Source of the DNA: SHLJ01 sp041618535
GTDB lineage: Bacteria; Bacteroidota; Bacteroidia; Flavobacteriales; Flavobacteriaceae
Length of the DNA: 16,175 bases
Reading direction: 5' to 3'
Assembly: GCA_041618535.1 (NCBI GenBank)
Contig: JBFKFP010000053.1
Coordinates: 1 to 16,175 of the forward strand
Part shown: one piece after another, positions 1 to 7,011 of the stretch
Layout of the letters: the number at the start of each line of letters is the position of its first letter
How positions within the stretch are numbered: position 1 is the stretch's first letter
Program-made: the position numbers and the translations under genes
The notes under the pieces: model-generated
Told to the model about the DNA's origin: nothing
The model's database searches: none
What the model saw: only the letters and a program-made list of their open reading frames with translations

Positions 1-203
1 CAGAAAGAATGTACAGGTTAAGCTGTAGTGAAATCAGGTAAACTCTATGTGGTGCAATGCCATGTAAACCATCGTTTGAGCCTTGCGCGGGCAATGTTGG
101 AGGGTAGGCAGCTAAAGGCTGGTGGTAACATCAGTCTCAGATAAATGATAAGGCCCGGCAGTATATACTGCAGGGACAGAATTCGGCTTACAGACCGGCT
201 TTA
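1..203 (+). ncRNA. rnpB: RNase P RNA, 3' part (5' end outside window)
   Basis: This is the catalytic RNA of ribonuclease P, which matures the 5' ends of tRNAs. Recognised from conserved core blocks: the stretch around 26-65 (GTGAAATCAGGTAAACTC, then GGTGCAATGCCATGTAAACC), the GGTGGTAACATCA block near 120-132, AGATAAATGATAAGG near 139-153, and the 3' P4 strand ACAGAATTCGGCTTACAG at 176-193. The order and spacing fit bacterial type A RNA as found in Bacteroidota. The 5' half lies before the window, so this is a partial gene. The 3' end is set at about 203 from the last conserved block and could be off by a few bases. An intrinsic terminator follows directly. Confidence 0.93.
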
Positions 204-208
204 TTAAC

Positions 209-242
209 AAACCCTTTCCAGAATTGGAAAGGGTTTGCTTTT
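209..242 (+). terminator. Intrinsic terminator of rnpB
   Basis: A perfect 11-bp stem (AAACCCTTTCC at 209-219 with GGAAAGGGTTT at 226-236) encloses a 6-base loop and is followed by GCTTTTAAATTT. It lies six bases after the RNase P RNA end. The stem starts with AAA and ends with TTT, so it could also stop transcription arriving from the minus-strand genes that converge on it. Confidence 0.9.
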
Positions 243-269
243 AAATTTGGTTGGTTAGTAAAATATTGA

Positions 270-803
270 TTATTCAATATCCCCTTCTTCTCCACCTTCT
301 GAGGCGGCTGCTTCAGCAGCTGCTGCAGCTGCCATTAGTTCACTCATAATGGTATTGATTTGGGTGGCATCGAAATAAACATGTTCCTCGGCAATTTTCC
401 CGTCAACGATCTGCATGGCAAGATGGACAGGAATACGAAGTGTTTTATCACTGCCTTTCAATTTACCGGTATGTGTTGCCCAGTAATATGCCCAGGACTC
501 ATTTTCCTTATCAATGACAGACTCCCAGTAGGCATCCTCTTTTTCGAAACCATAATTCTCCCAGGCTGACGTCAGATCGGCCAGGTCAGATTGCCTGTCG
601 TCAAGGCTCTGTGCTTCTGTAGAATTCACATATATTTTGGCGGTATCTAAAAAATGACTTCGCCATTCATCCCAGTCTCCATTTTCATAAGCGGCCACAG
701 CGGCCTTTAGGGTTTCTGTTTCAGGAGAATCGGCAAAATACCTCTGTTCCTGGCAGCCTGTAAACAATATTATGGCTGTTAGCAGTGCAAAAAATTTTCT
801 CAT
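270..803 (-). CDS. Predicted lipoprotein with NTF2-like (SnoaL-like) fold
   Basis: A 177-residue exported protein. Residues 1-17 form a lipoprotein signal: basic start (MRKFF), hydrophobic core, then LFTGC with the probable lipidated Cys at 17 (Phe at -3 is a loose lipobox). The mature part alternates helices and strands as in the NTF2/SnoaL family: a 'YENGDWDEWRSHF' helix near 39-51, then strands ending in 'MQIVDGKIAEEHVYFD'. That fold serves as a small-molecule binding domain or enzyme; the ligand here is unknown. The last 20 residues are low-complexity Ala/Glu/Gly and acidic, probably a disordered tail. Only 50 bp separate it from the upstream minus-strand gene, so it may be the last gene of that transcript. 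No own promoter of the TAnnTTTG type was found. Family assignment is by pattern only. Confidence 0.8.
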   Translation of the reverse strand: MRKFFALLTAIILFTGCQEQRYFADSPETETLKAAVAAYENGDWDEWRSHFLDTAKIYVNSTEAQSLDDRQSDLADLTSAWENYGFEKEDAYWESVIDKENESWAYYWATHTGKLKGSDKTLRIPVHLAMQIVDGKIAEEHVYFDATQINTIMSELMAAAAAAEAAASEGGEEGDIE

Positions 804-853
804 GTAATCCGTTTTAGTGGTTAATTAATATTTATTTAATTGTTTTTGTTTAA

Positions 854-1630
854 CTATTTTTTCTTAGCAGGTGTGTAACCTAATTCAGGTCTGATCCACC
901 CGGTATATTCTTCCATTTTTATAGCAAGGCTCATCATTTTATCAAAGACCGTTTTGGAGTCTTCACCAAGAAGTGCCTGGTTGTCCATTGATTTCTGTGC
1001 CATTTCAACGGGATTTTTAGCTGCAACGGCAACCATATAGAATTGATCCATATTTCCGTATCCGCTTCGGTATACCCTGTAATGAACCTTTGATTTCTTT
1101 GATTCAAAAAGATCCTTTACACCCTTCATGGCATCACGCATTGCGCGTCCGTCGTCGGGATTAAAATAGACATAGTAAAATTTCCGATAATTTTCACCTT
1201 CCGGAGTCTGTGTTAAACCGTCAGGCATGTAACATAATTCTTTGTCCATGATAATGACATAACTGCCATGACGGTCATAACTACCGTCAAATCCTGACAT
1301 CATTTCACCGAAATCTTCCTGGCCCATCTTCTCCCATAATTCGGCCATAGCAGCATCCCGTTGCCCTAAACTATCAATCGGGGTGACGTACATATATCGC
1401 AGATTATTGGTGCTGGTCATTAAAAAGCCTCCTTCGGTGACATTGTGTTCCCTCATTTTGTCTGCGAAATTCTTGGCTGCCTTTTCATATTCGGCTACTT
1501 TGGACGGTTTTACCTGGTCCTCATGAACCTCATACATTTGCCACCTTCTTTCCTGTTCCTGTGCAAAGGTGTTGACAATGAGGAGCATAAGACCCAATGT
1601 CATAATTCTCTTAATTTTAAAATACTTCAT
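854..1630 (-). CDS. Secreted protein of unknown function, paralog A
   Basis: A 258-residue protein with an N-terminal export signal (hydrophobic residues about 9-22, likely cleaved after NTFAQ). I do not recognise a named family. It is a clear paralog of the gene at 1728-2519: both carry VHED.VKPSK, a shared LRY motif ahead of a PID, a YMP-[DE]-G-[LI]-[ST]-QT block, Y.VYRSG or Y.IYRSG, and TGWIRP[DE]L near the C-terminus, and both end in three lysines. The N-terminal half (after about 32) and the C-terminal half (after about 145) have a similar layout: strand, KPSK/PDDG turn, long amphipathic helix, two strands. This resembles dimeric alpha/beta-barrel (ABM/NIPSNAP-like) modules, which is an inference from pattern. 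Likely periplasmic. Confidence 0.8.
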   Translation of the reverse strand: MKYFKIKRIMTLGLMLLIVNTFAQEQERRWQMYEVHEDQVKPSKVAEYEKAAKNFADKMREHNVTEGGFLMTSTNNLRYMYVTPIDSLGQRDAAMAELWEKMGQEDFGEMMSGFDGSYDRHGSYVIIMDKELCYMPDGLTQTPEGENYRKFYYVYFNPDDGRAMRDAMKGVKDLFESKKSKVHYRVYRSGYGNMDQFYMVAVAAKNPVEMAQKSMDNQALLGEDSKTVFDKMMSLAIKMEEYTGWIRPELGYTPAKKK

Positions 1631-1670
1631 TATTCCTAAATTCTTTTAATTGATTAATAAATTGATTTAC

Positions 1671-1710
1671 AGCCCTCTAAGTCTTTATCGAAAAAGACGA
1701 AAAGAGGGCT
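1671..1710. terminator. Hairpin between the two paralogs, possible terminator or attenuator
   Basis: The 8-bp arms AGCCCTCT (1671-1678) and AGAGGGCT (1703-1710) enclose a second hairpin, GTCTTT/AAAGAC (1681-1686 with 1693-1698). The best T-run (GATTTTTTT, 1712-1720) follows on the plus strand. Read on the minus strand, the direction of both flanking genes, the hairpin is preceded by an A-run and followed only by an AT-rich stretch. It may end or attenuate transcription between paralog B and paralog A. Confidence 0.5.
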
Positions 1711-1727
1711 TGATTTTTTTGTTAACA

Positions 1728-2519
1728 TTATTTTTTCTTGGTAACGGGCGACTGTGCAACAGATAGGTCTGGTCTGATCCAACCCGTTTGCTTTTCATAG
1801 CGAGTAGAATATTTTAAAGCATTCTGAAGAAGAGTTTGGTACTCTGGTCCGAGTTTAGCCATCATCGACTGTTGTCTCTGGGCCATATCAGCAGGGTCCT
1901 TGGCCGATATCGCAACCATGAAGAACGCATCTGATGTCCCCATACCGCTTCGATAGATCCTGTAATTCGCACCTGAATCATTCTTTTCGTGATATTTTTT
2001 GATTTCCATTCCCGCTTCTGCCAACTTTTTCATCATGCTGGGAGTGGTATAGTAATAGTGATACTCTCTGTAGTTCATGCCTTCCTGGGTCTGGCTTATT
2101 CCTTCCGGCATGTACGACATCTTTTTGTCGAGGGTAAGGGTATAGGTAAAGTGCTTGTCGTAGCATTCATCCATCCTGGCCATAATTTTATCAAATTTCT
2201 CCGCTCCAACTTTCTCCCTTACTTCTCCTACAGGGTTCTTATCGAGGTCTGCCATATTATCGATGGGCCAGACAAAGAGGTAGCGCAGATCATCGGTAGA
2301 GGCACACAAATATTGAAGCCCATCAACTTCATTCTTGTATTTGTTCATCAATTCGGTGAACTCTTTGGCAACGGCTTCATACTGAGCCATTTTCGAGGGC
2401 TTTACGACATCTTCATGAACCGCATAGCCCTGGTAACTTTTTTCTTCTTGTCCATAGGAATATCCCAGAATAAGAACTGCGGCAAAAAACGACAATAACC
2501 GCGTATTAATTGATTTCAT
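1728..2519 (-). CDS. Secreted protein of unknown function, paralog B
   Basis: A 263-residue protein with a signal peptide (hydrophobic core about 8-20, likely cleavage after YSYGQ). It is the tandem paralog of the 854-1630 product and shares its motifs: VHED.VKPSK near 34, LRYLF..PID near 79, SYMPEG.SQT near 134, YRIYRSG near 186, a Ser-Ala-Lys-Asp-Pro turn after a FFMVAI strand, and TGWIRPDL near the end. The two-half layout again suggests duplicated alpha/beta-barrel-like modules. No catalytic motif is visible. The A-rich leader upstream (2520-2560) resembles leaders of other flavobacterial secreted proteins; no convincing -7 element was found. Upstream of the pair at 2581-2596 lies a short inverted repeat (TCAAAT-ACAG-ATTTGA). 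Confidence 0.8.
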   Translation of the reverse strand: MKSINTRLLSFFAAVLILGYSYGQEEKSYQGYAVHEDVVKPSKMAQYEAVAKEFTELMNKYKNEVDGLQYLCASTDDLRYLFVWPIDNMADLDKNPVGEVREKVGAEKFDKIMARMDECYDKHFTYTLTLDKKMSYMPEGISQTQEGMNYREYHYYYTTPSMMKKLAEAGMEIKKYHEKNDSGANYRIYRSGMGTSDAFFMVAISAKDPADMAQRQQSMMAKLGPEYQTLLQNALKYSTRYEKQTGWIRPDLSVAQSPVTKKK

Positions 2520-2714
2520 AATTTTGGTTTTTGGTTAATATTTAATTGAATTAATAGTCCTTAACTAGACCATAACAAATTCAAATACAGATTTGAGCCC
2601 AAAAGCCATAAATTAGTTAAAAGACCGTTCAGAAATGAGGTCATTTAGGAAGTAAGTTGTTCCAAGATAGTCAAATTCCCTGATTAAAGCAAGTACTTAT
2701 TTTCATTGAATGAA

Positions 2715-3251
2715 TTAATTACTGAAAAAACTGAAAGCACTGCTACCGTACGATTTGACTTTGCTGAAACCCGGAAGGCCGGATAAGCTCATTCGCTTCG
2801 AATGTTCTATGATCAAAACCCCGTTCTCATGCAGCAGGTTATATTTAAATACAATGTCTGCGATCTTTTCAAACTGCTCCTTATCAAGATCATAGGGCGG
2901 ATCTGCAAAAATAATATCCCATTTTCCCGCAGCCGCCTCAAGGTAACGGAAGGCGTCACTTTGTATGGTAGTGATATCCATACCCAGTTTTTCGGCGGTA
3001 TTTCGCACAAAGCTCAAACATCCCCTGTGAGAATCGACAGCTGTAACCTGCGCTGCCTCCCGTGAGGCGAATTCAAAACTGATACTGCCTATTCCGCAGA
3101 AAAGGTCCAAGATCCTTAACTCATCGATATAGTATTGGCTAGACAGAATATTGAACAGGGCTTCCTTGGCCATGTCTGTTGTTGGCCGCACGGGAAGTTG
3201 TTTAGGAGCGAAGATCTTCCGCCCTTTGTGTATTCCGGAGATAATTCGCAT
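2715..3251 (-). CDS. rsmD: 16S rRNA (guanine(966)-N(2))-methyltransferase RsmD
   Basis: Transfers a methyl group from S-adenosylmethionine to N2 of G966 in 16S rRNA during small-subunit assembly; cytosolic. The 178-residue length is normal. Family marks: MRIISG start, the RPTTD..KEALFNIL block (22-36), SAM motif I LDLFCGIG (48-55), an acidic residue in the second strand (Asp73), and the N-methyltransferase motif DPPY (117-120). Its ATG overlaps the stop of the upstream DUF3822 gene as TAATG, which points to translational coupling. The neighbours (DUF3822 and a membrane protein) form a compact three-gene operon. No strong terminator was seen in the 195 bp that follow. Confidence 0.95.
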   Translation of the reverse strand: MRIISGIHKGRKIFAPKQLPVRPTTDMAKEALFNILSSQYYIDELRILDLFCGIGSISFEFASREAAQVTAVDSHRGCLSFVRNTAEKLGMDITTIQSDAFRYLEAAAGKWDIIFADPPYDLDKEQFEKIADIVFKYNLLHENGVLIIEHSKRMSLSGLPGFSKVKSYGSSAFSFFSN

Positions 3252-4093
3252 TAAAAACTGTTCAGCAGGACATATTCCCTTAATACGGCATCTTTAATCA
3301 CTTCCTCAATTTCGATCTCGGTTTCTACCGGAAGCATTTCAACATGACGGATATATTTGTAGGCCATCTTATAAAATTCATCTCTTTCCTCCAAATGACC
3401 GAAGAGGATAAGGGCAACGGATTCAGGATTAAGCTCCAGCTGTTCAGCTGTAAACAGGATATAATAAATAAAATCCTCCTTGGTGGTGTACTCAAAGGAA
3501 TTATATAAGATCAGGCTGTTCTGATCTATAACCACAATATGCATTACTCCCGGTGAGACATTCACATACATACGCCGGTTGACCAGGTTTTTCTCGGCTT
3601 TTAATAAAGATTCTACCAAAAGAGAGGAGAAATGGCAATAATCAACAGCCCCGAATCGATCAACCAGGAAATTGTTGATATTCATAAAAGGAATGTAAAC
3701 ACATACGCTGTCGTTGACCTTAATGGGGTCGTGGGAGATATAGTCGTGCTTAAGCATTCTTGCATTGAATTTCAAGTAATCGGCAAGGTGATTTTCGTCA
3801 AACAATGCCTGGGGCACGATTACAGAAAGATCATTATCATAGATGACCTTTACCGATTGAAAGGTTTTATTCAGTGCCGGTTCGCTTTCAAACTCGTTCA
3901 CCATCCTTCCTAAAAGATCCTCATCACTCAGTCGCTTTTCGAATTCAATCCTTTTAAAGTGGTCTATCTTATTGGAATAGGAGTCGAGAATACAAAAATA
4001 AAGTCCATTCAAGCTAACCTGAATGGACAGTTTATTCGCGCTTAAGTCGTTAATATTATTCTTTAGTTGAGTAATTTTTTGGCCAGTTTCCAT
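3251..4093 (-). CDS. DUF3822 family protein
   Basis: A 280-residue protein of the Bacteroidota family DUF3822, whose function is unknown. It carries the family-typical opening (KLSIQVSLNGLYFCILD, about 21-37), a middle strand-rich part and 'MYVNVSPGVMHIVVIDQNSL', which resembles the repeated half-folds of ASKHA (actin/hexokinase-like) proteins; that fold link is an inference. There is no signal peptide or membrane segment, so it is cytosolic. The start overlaps the end of the upstream membrane-protein gene by 38 bp and its stop overlaps the rsmD start, so all three genes are almost certainly translated from one message. Family members are commonly found beside rsmD in Flavobacteriia, which hints at a ribosome-linked role without proving it. 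Confidence 0.88.
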   Translation of the reverse strand: METGQKITQLKNNINDLSANKLSIQVSLNGLYFCILDSYSNKIDHFKRIEFEKRLSDEDLLGRMVNEFESEPALNKTFQSVKVIYDNDLSVIVPQALFDENHLADYLKFNARMLKHDYISHDPIKVNDSVCVYIPFMNINNFLVDRFGAVDYCHFSSLLVESLLKAEKNLVNRRMYVNVSPGVMHIVVIDQNSLILYNSFEYTTKEDFIYYILFTAEQLELNPESVALILFGHLEERDEFYKMAYKYIRHVEMLPVETEIEIEEVIKDAVLREYVLLNSF

Positions 4094-4796
4094 TGGTATT
4101 CACTTCTTCCATAGAGCCAACTTTGATGGCATTACCATTTACTCCGTCAACCGATACTACCTGGTTTTCCTTGGCTATGAGATATGGGTCCTGGTCGTGA
4201 AGTATCCATTTCTTAAGAGCACGAACCTCGAAGACCGCAATATTGATTCCGTTCTGATCAAGCATTCCTGATTTTAATTCGAATTTCTCATCTGTCTTGC
4301 CAACCGGCAAATTCATCATGGTTTTGTAACGATCATCCGCTCCAAACAGTGAATCTTTAACCGGGACAAAGTCCAGGGTATCGATGATCACAATATCTTT
4401 AAAGGTTTCTACACCCCCGAAACGTTTTGTGGCTTCCTCATCCAGAACGCTGGTATCGCGTCTTTGGGTAATGGTGAACTCGGCAGTATCAATAAACCTG
4501 ACCAGCCCATCCCAATTATCTGCAAATTTTCCGGTAACGGTTCTGTGAGCCAACTGAGCATCCCTGATGTCTATAAGACTTTCAATAACTACAGCATACC
4601 GATCTTGCTTGATTTTGTTAAACTGAATTTCCCCGTAAACCGACATAAAGGTCTTGTAAGCAAGAAACGCAATTAAAATCCACAGGCCTAGCAGGATTAG
4701 AGGCTTTGCTTTTTTTGGCACAAACTTGTCTATAAGGTAAACAATACCAATGGTGAGCAAAACAACTACAACCGCGGCGATAATGACTTTTAACAT
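4056..4796 (-). CDS. Conserved two-helix membrane protein of unknown function
   Basis: A 246-residue protein with two N-terminal membrane segments (about 3-24 and 31-51) joined by a short basic loop (KFVPKKAK), followed by a soluble part of about 190 residues. The stretch 'IESLIDIRDAQLAHRTVTGKFADNWDGLV' (about 67-95) recalls the region after the hydrophobic helix in type II secretion pseudopilins ('A.R.. TGKYA...'), but there are two helices and no prepilin cleavage motif, so this may only be chance likeness. I do not recognise a named family. It is first in the operon with DUF3822 and rsmD, with a promoter -7 match 34 bp upstream. The last 38 bp overlap the DUF3822 start. Confidence 0.78.
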   Translation of the reverse strand: MLKVIIAAVVVVLLTIGIVYLIDKFVPKKAKPLILLGLWILIAFLAYKTFMSVYGEIQFNKIKQDRYAVVIESLIDIRDAQLAHRTVTGKFADNWDGLVRFIDTAEFTITQRRDTSVLDEEATKRFGGVETFKDIVIIDTLDFVPVKDSLFGADDRYKTMMNLPVGKTDEKFELKSGMLDQNGINIAVFEVRALKKWILHDQDPYLIAKENQVVSVDGVNGNAIKVGSMEEVNTNGNWPKNYSTKE

Positions 4797-4830
4797 AGTT
4801 AGTTTATTTATTGTTATTCGTGGTGTTACG

Positions 4831-4838
4831 CAAATCTA
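4831..4838 (-). promoter_or_regulatory. Promoter -7 element for the membrane protein-DUF3822-rsmD operon
   Basis: On the minus strand this reads TAGATTTG, a full match to the Bacteroidota -7 consensus TAnnTTTG, and it would give a leader of roughly 30 bases. No clear -33 TTG is visible; the upstream part is an A/T homopolymer tract. Confidence 0.55.
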
Positions 4839-4889
4839 CAATTTTTTTTTATTCGCTAAAGTGAATGATAATAAAAATCAATTTATATC

Positions 4890-4917
4890 TTGTTCACACG
4901 GTATTTATTGTGAACAA
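4890..4917. repeat. Perfect 9-bp inverted repeat upstream of the helicase gene
   Basis: The arms TTGTTCACA (4890-4898) and TGTGAACAA (4909-4917) are perfect reverse complements around a 10-base AT-rich spacer. Arm centres are 19 bp apart, close to two helical turns, which suits a dimeric DNA-binding protein. It lies 22 bp before the chosen ATG of the helicase and about 50 bp from the divergent operon promoter. It could also fold as an RNA hairpin in the leader. Confidence 0.5.
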
Positions 4918-4939
4918 AGCCCGCGTTACCCACCTCCAG

Positions 4940-6367
4940 ATGATCCAGAATGCTCCCGAATTCTATAACGAATTAAAATCACGTTTTCCTTTTGAATTGA
5001 CGGCTCACCAGGATCAGGTTCTGCACGATCTTGCCACCTTTATCATTGATCCCAAACCGGAGATCTATGTTTTAAAAGGTTATGCGGGAACAGGAAAAAC
5101 CACGCTGGTCAGTACCATTGTCAATACGCTATGGAAGGTCAAACGCTCGGCAATGCTGCTGGCTCCCACCGGAAGAGCGGCCAAGGTAATTTCCTCATAT
5201 TCGGGTAAAGAGGCCTTTACTATTCATAAGAAGATCTATTCACCGCGATATTCAAAGAGTGGTAAAATGCAGTTTGTCTTGCAGCCTAATAAACTTAAGC
5301 ATACCATCTTCATAGTTGATGAGGCATCAATGATCTCTGATCTCTCCGGCCAGGGCAGTCTTTTCGGAAGTGGTTCTCTTTTGGATGACCTGGTGGAATT
5401 CGTGTATTCCGGTTATCGCTGTAAATTGCTTCTCATAGGAGATACCGCTCAATTGCCTCCGGTAAAGTTGAATGTAAGCCCCGCCCTGGACATAGCCAAT
5501 CTTGAATTGAGATACAATAAACCCGTATTAAACAGAGAATTGACGGAGGTCGTGAGGCAGGCGCAAAACTCAGGCATCCTGCACAACGCAACCCTTGTAC
5601 GCGAGCAGATTAAAAATGAACAATTCAACAGCCTTAAACTTGAATTGAATGGTTACAACGATATAGTACGGCTTATTGACGGCTATGAGATCATGGATGC
5701 GGTAAATTCTGCCTACAGCAACCTGGGATATGAAGACACAGCAATTATTGTAAGATCAAATAAGAGGGCAAATCTATACAACCAGCAGATCAGGTCGCGT
5801 ATTCTTTTCAATGAGAATGAAATCTCCCCCGGTGATTATCTTATGGTTGTCCGTAACAATTATTTCTGGATCAAACCCACTTCCGAAGCTGGTTTCATCG
5901 CTAATGGCGATATCATTGAGATCCTTGAACTATTTGGGATCAAGGAACTTTACGGATTCCGTTTTGCTGAAGTAAAGATACGGATGGTTGATTACCCGCG
6001 AATGCGTCCTTTTGAGACAGTGCTGATGCTGGACACACTGATGGCGGAGACACCTGCACTCACCTATGAAGACGGCAATAAATTATACCAGGAAGTGATG
6101 AAAGACTACGAAGAGGAGTCGAACGCCTACAGGAAATTTATACAGGTCAAGAATAATAAATATCTCAATGCCCTGCAGGTAAAGTTCTCCTATGCCATAA
6201 CGTGCCACAAGTCTCAGGGCGGTCAGTGGCACACTGTTTTCGTAGAACAGCCATATTTACCCGAAGGCATAGAAAAGGATTACCTGCGATGGCTGTATAC
6301 CGCTTTAACCCGCGCCACTGACACCCTATATCTCATCGGATTCAGTGATGATAACTTTGAACTTTAA
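4940..6367 (+). CDS. RecD-like superfamily 1 DNA helicase
   Basis: An ATP-driven DNA helicase of 475 residues from the RecD/Pif1-like branch of superfamily 1, as found widely in Bacteroidota; its repair or replication role is inferred. Seen in order: Walker A GYAGTGKT (47-54), motif Ia LAPTGRAA (74-81), Walker B VDEAS (126-130), motif III GDTAQLPPV (167-175), then a C-terminal UvrD_C_2-like part with YAITCHKSQGGQW (418-430) and LYTALTRAT (452-460). It has no RecD2 N-terminal extension and no nuclease domain. The reading frame is open from an ATG at 4865, but that extension would run through the inverted repeat at 4890-4917 and adds residues atypical for the family. I chose the ATG at 4940 (MIQNAPEFYNEL), which places the family's 'FPFELTAHQ' block near residue 16. 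Confidence 0.88.
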   Translation: MIQNAPEFYNELKSRFPFELTAHQDQVLHDLATFIIDPKPEIYVLKGYAGTGKTTLVSTIVNTLWKVKRSAMLLAPTGRAAKVISSYSGKEAFTIHKKIYSPRYSKSGKMQFVLQPNKLKHTIFIVDEASMISDLSGQGSLFGSGSLLDDLVEFVYSGYRCKLLLIGDTAQLPPVKLNVSPALDIANLELRYNKPVLNRELTEVVRQAQNSGILHNATLVREQIKNEQFNSLKLELNGYNDIVRLIDGYEIMDAVNSAYSNLGYEDTAIIVRSNKRANLYNQQIRSRILFNENEISPGDYLMVVRNNYFWIKPTSEAGFIANGDIIEILELFGIKELYGFRFAEVKIRMVDYPRMRPFETVLMLDTLMAETPALTYEDGNKLYQEVMKDYEEESNAYRKFIQVKNNKYLNALQVKFSYAITCHKSQGGQWHTVFVEQPYLPEGIEKDYLRWLYTALTRATDTLYLIGFSDDNFEL

Positions 6368-6400
6368 TTCATTATCTTAGGGATATAGTAATTAATTATA

Positions 6401-6967
6401 ATGACGGCAGAAACATTTATAAGCATTTGTCTCGGGATAGGATTGGCCGCATCGGTGGGTTTCAGGGTTTTTCTGCCGCTATTTGCTCTAAGCCTTGCTG
6501 CGCATTACGATTTATGGGAATTAAATGCCAGCTGGCAATGGATTGGCAGTACCGCTGCCCTTATCACCCTTGGTGTAGCAACTTTGGTCGAGATCTTGGC
6601 TTACTATATCCCTTATGTAGATAATTTCCTGGATTCTGTTGCAGTCCCTCTTGCAGCTGTGGCGGGCACGGCCGTTATGGTCTCAACCATCGCTGATCTG
6701 AGCCCTGCGGTTACATGGGCCCTTGCTATAATTGCGGGCGGTGGAACTGCTGCCGCCATAAGTGGTGCCTCAGGTGCTACCAGGCTGGCTTCAACGGCTT
6801 CAACCGCAGGTTTGGGAAATCCAGTGGTGTCTACAGTTGAGACCGGAACATCGATTATCCTGACAATCGTTTCACTAATCTTACCGGTCATGGGATTTGT
6901 TCTTGGAGTTCTTGTTTTAATCATCATTTTCAGACTTTATAAAAAGATTAAATCCCGCTCTGCCTAA
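6401..6967 (+). CDS. DUF4126 family membrane protein
   Basis: A 188-residue hydrophobic protein matching DUF4126: opening 'CLGIGLAASVGFRVFLPLFALSLAA', a later Gly/Ala/Ser/Thr-rich stretch (GGGTAAAISGASGATRLAS, about 118-136) and a basic C-terminus (KKIKSRSA). I count about five membrane segments: 7-33, 47-68, 75-97, 104-122 and 148-177 (the last perhaps re-entrant or long). The function of the family is not known; the small-residue middle part could line a helix-packing or substrate path. It begins 33 bp after the helicase stop. A weak -7-like TATCTTAG at 6373-6380 could give it its own start, but read-through from the helicase is as likely. Confidence 0.85.
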   Translation: MTAETFISICLGIGLAASVGFRVFLPLFALSLAAHYDLWELNASWQWIGSTAALITLGVATLVEILAYYIPYVDNFLDSVAVPLAAVAGTAVMVSTIADLSPAVTWALAIIAGGGTAAAISGASGATRLASTASTAGLGNPVVSTVETGTSIILTIVSLILPVMGFVLGVLVLIIIFRLYKKIKSRSA

Positions 6968-6983
6968 TTTCTTCAGAAAGCTG

Positions 6984-6991
6984 TATTTTTG
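6984..6991 (+). promoter_or_regulatory. Promoter -7 element for kdsB
   Basis: TATTTTTG fully matches TAnnTTTG and ends 20 bp before the kdsB start codon, so the transcript would have a leader of only about 10-15 bases. No clear -33 TTG was found at the usual distance. Confidence 0.5.
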
Positions 6992-7011
6992 GGACTTAAA
7001 ATCTTCCGTTT

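Noticed and set aside
1989..2498. Plus-strand ORF of 169 codons opposite paralog B
   Set aside because: It is the antisense shadow of a gene with clear signal peptide and paralog support; the product is an odd His/Phe-rich chain without recognisable domain.
2581..2596. TCAAAT-ACAG-ATTTGA hairpin upstream of paralog B as a promoter operator
   Set aside because: The arms are only six AT-rich bases, expected by chance here, and the TGTATTTG inside it misses the consensus -7 at one key base with no -33 partner.
2520..2714. Possible small RNA or gene between rsmD and paralog B
   Set aside because: No terminator with T-run, no ORF with coding character and no full promoter match; it reads as an AT-rich leader region.
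4865..4939. N-terminal extension of the helicase from an earlier ATG
   Set aside because: The added 25 residues run through the perfect inverted repeat and are atypical for the family; the ATG at 4940 gives a normal N-terminus.
6227..6242. TGGCAC inside the helicase gene as a sigma-54 promoter
   Set aside because: The -12 half is TTTCG instead of TTGCA, lacking the required GC, and it lies in a conserved coding motif.
6613..6927. Minus-strand Ala/Val/Pro-rich ORF opposite the DUF4126 gene
   Set aside because: Its composition is explained as the reverse of the Gly/Ala-rich membrane protein coding strand.
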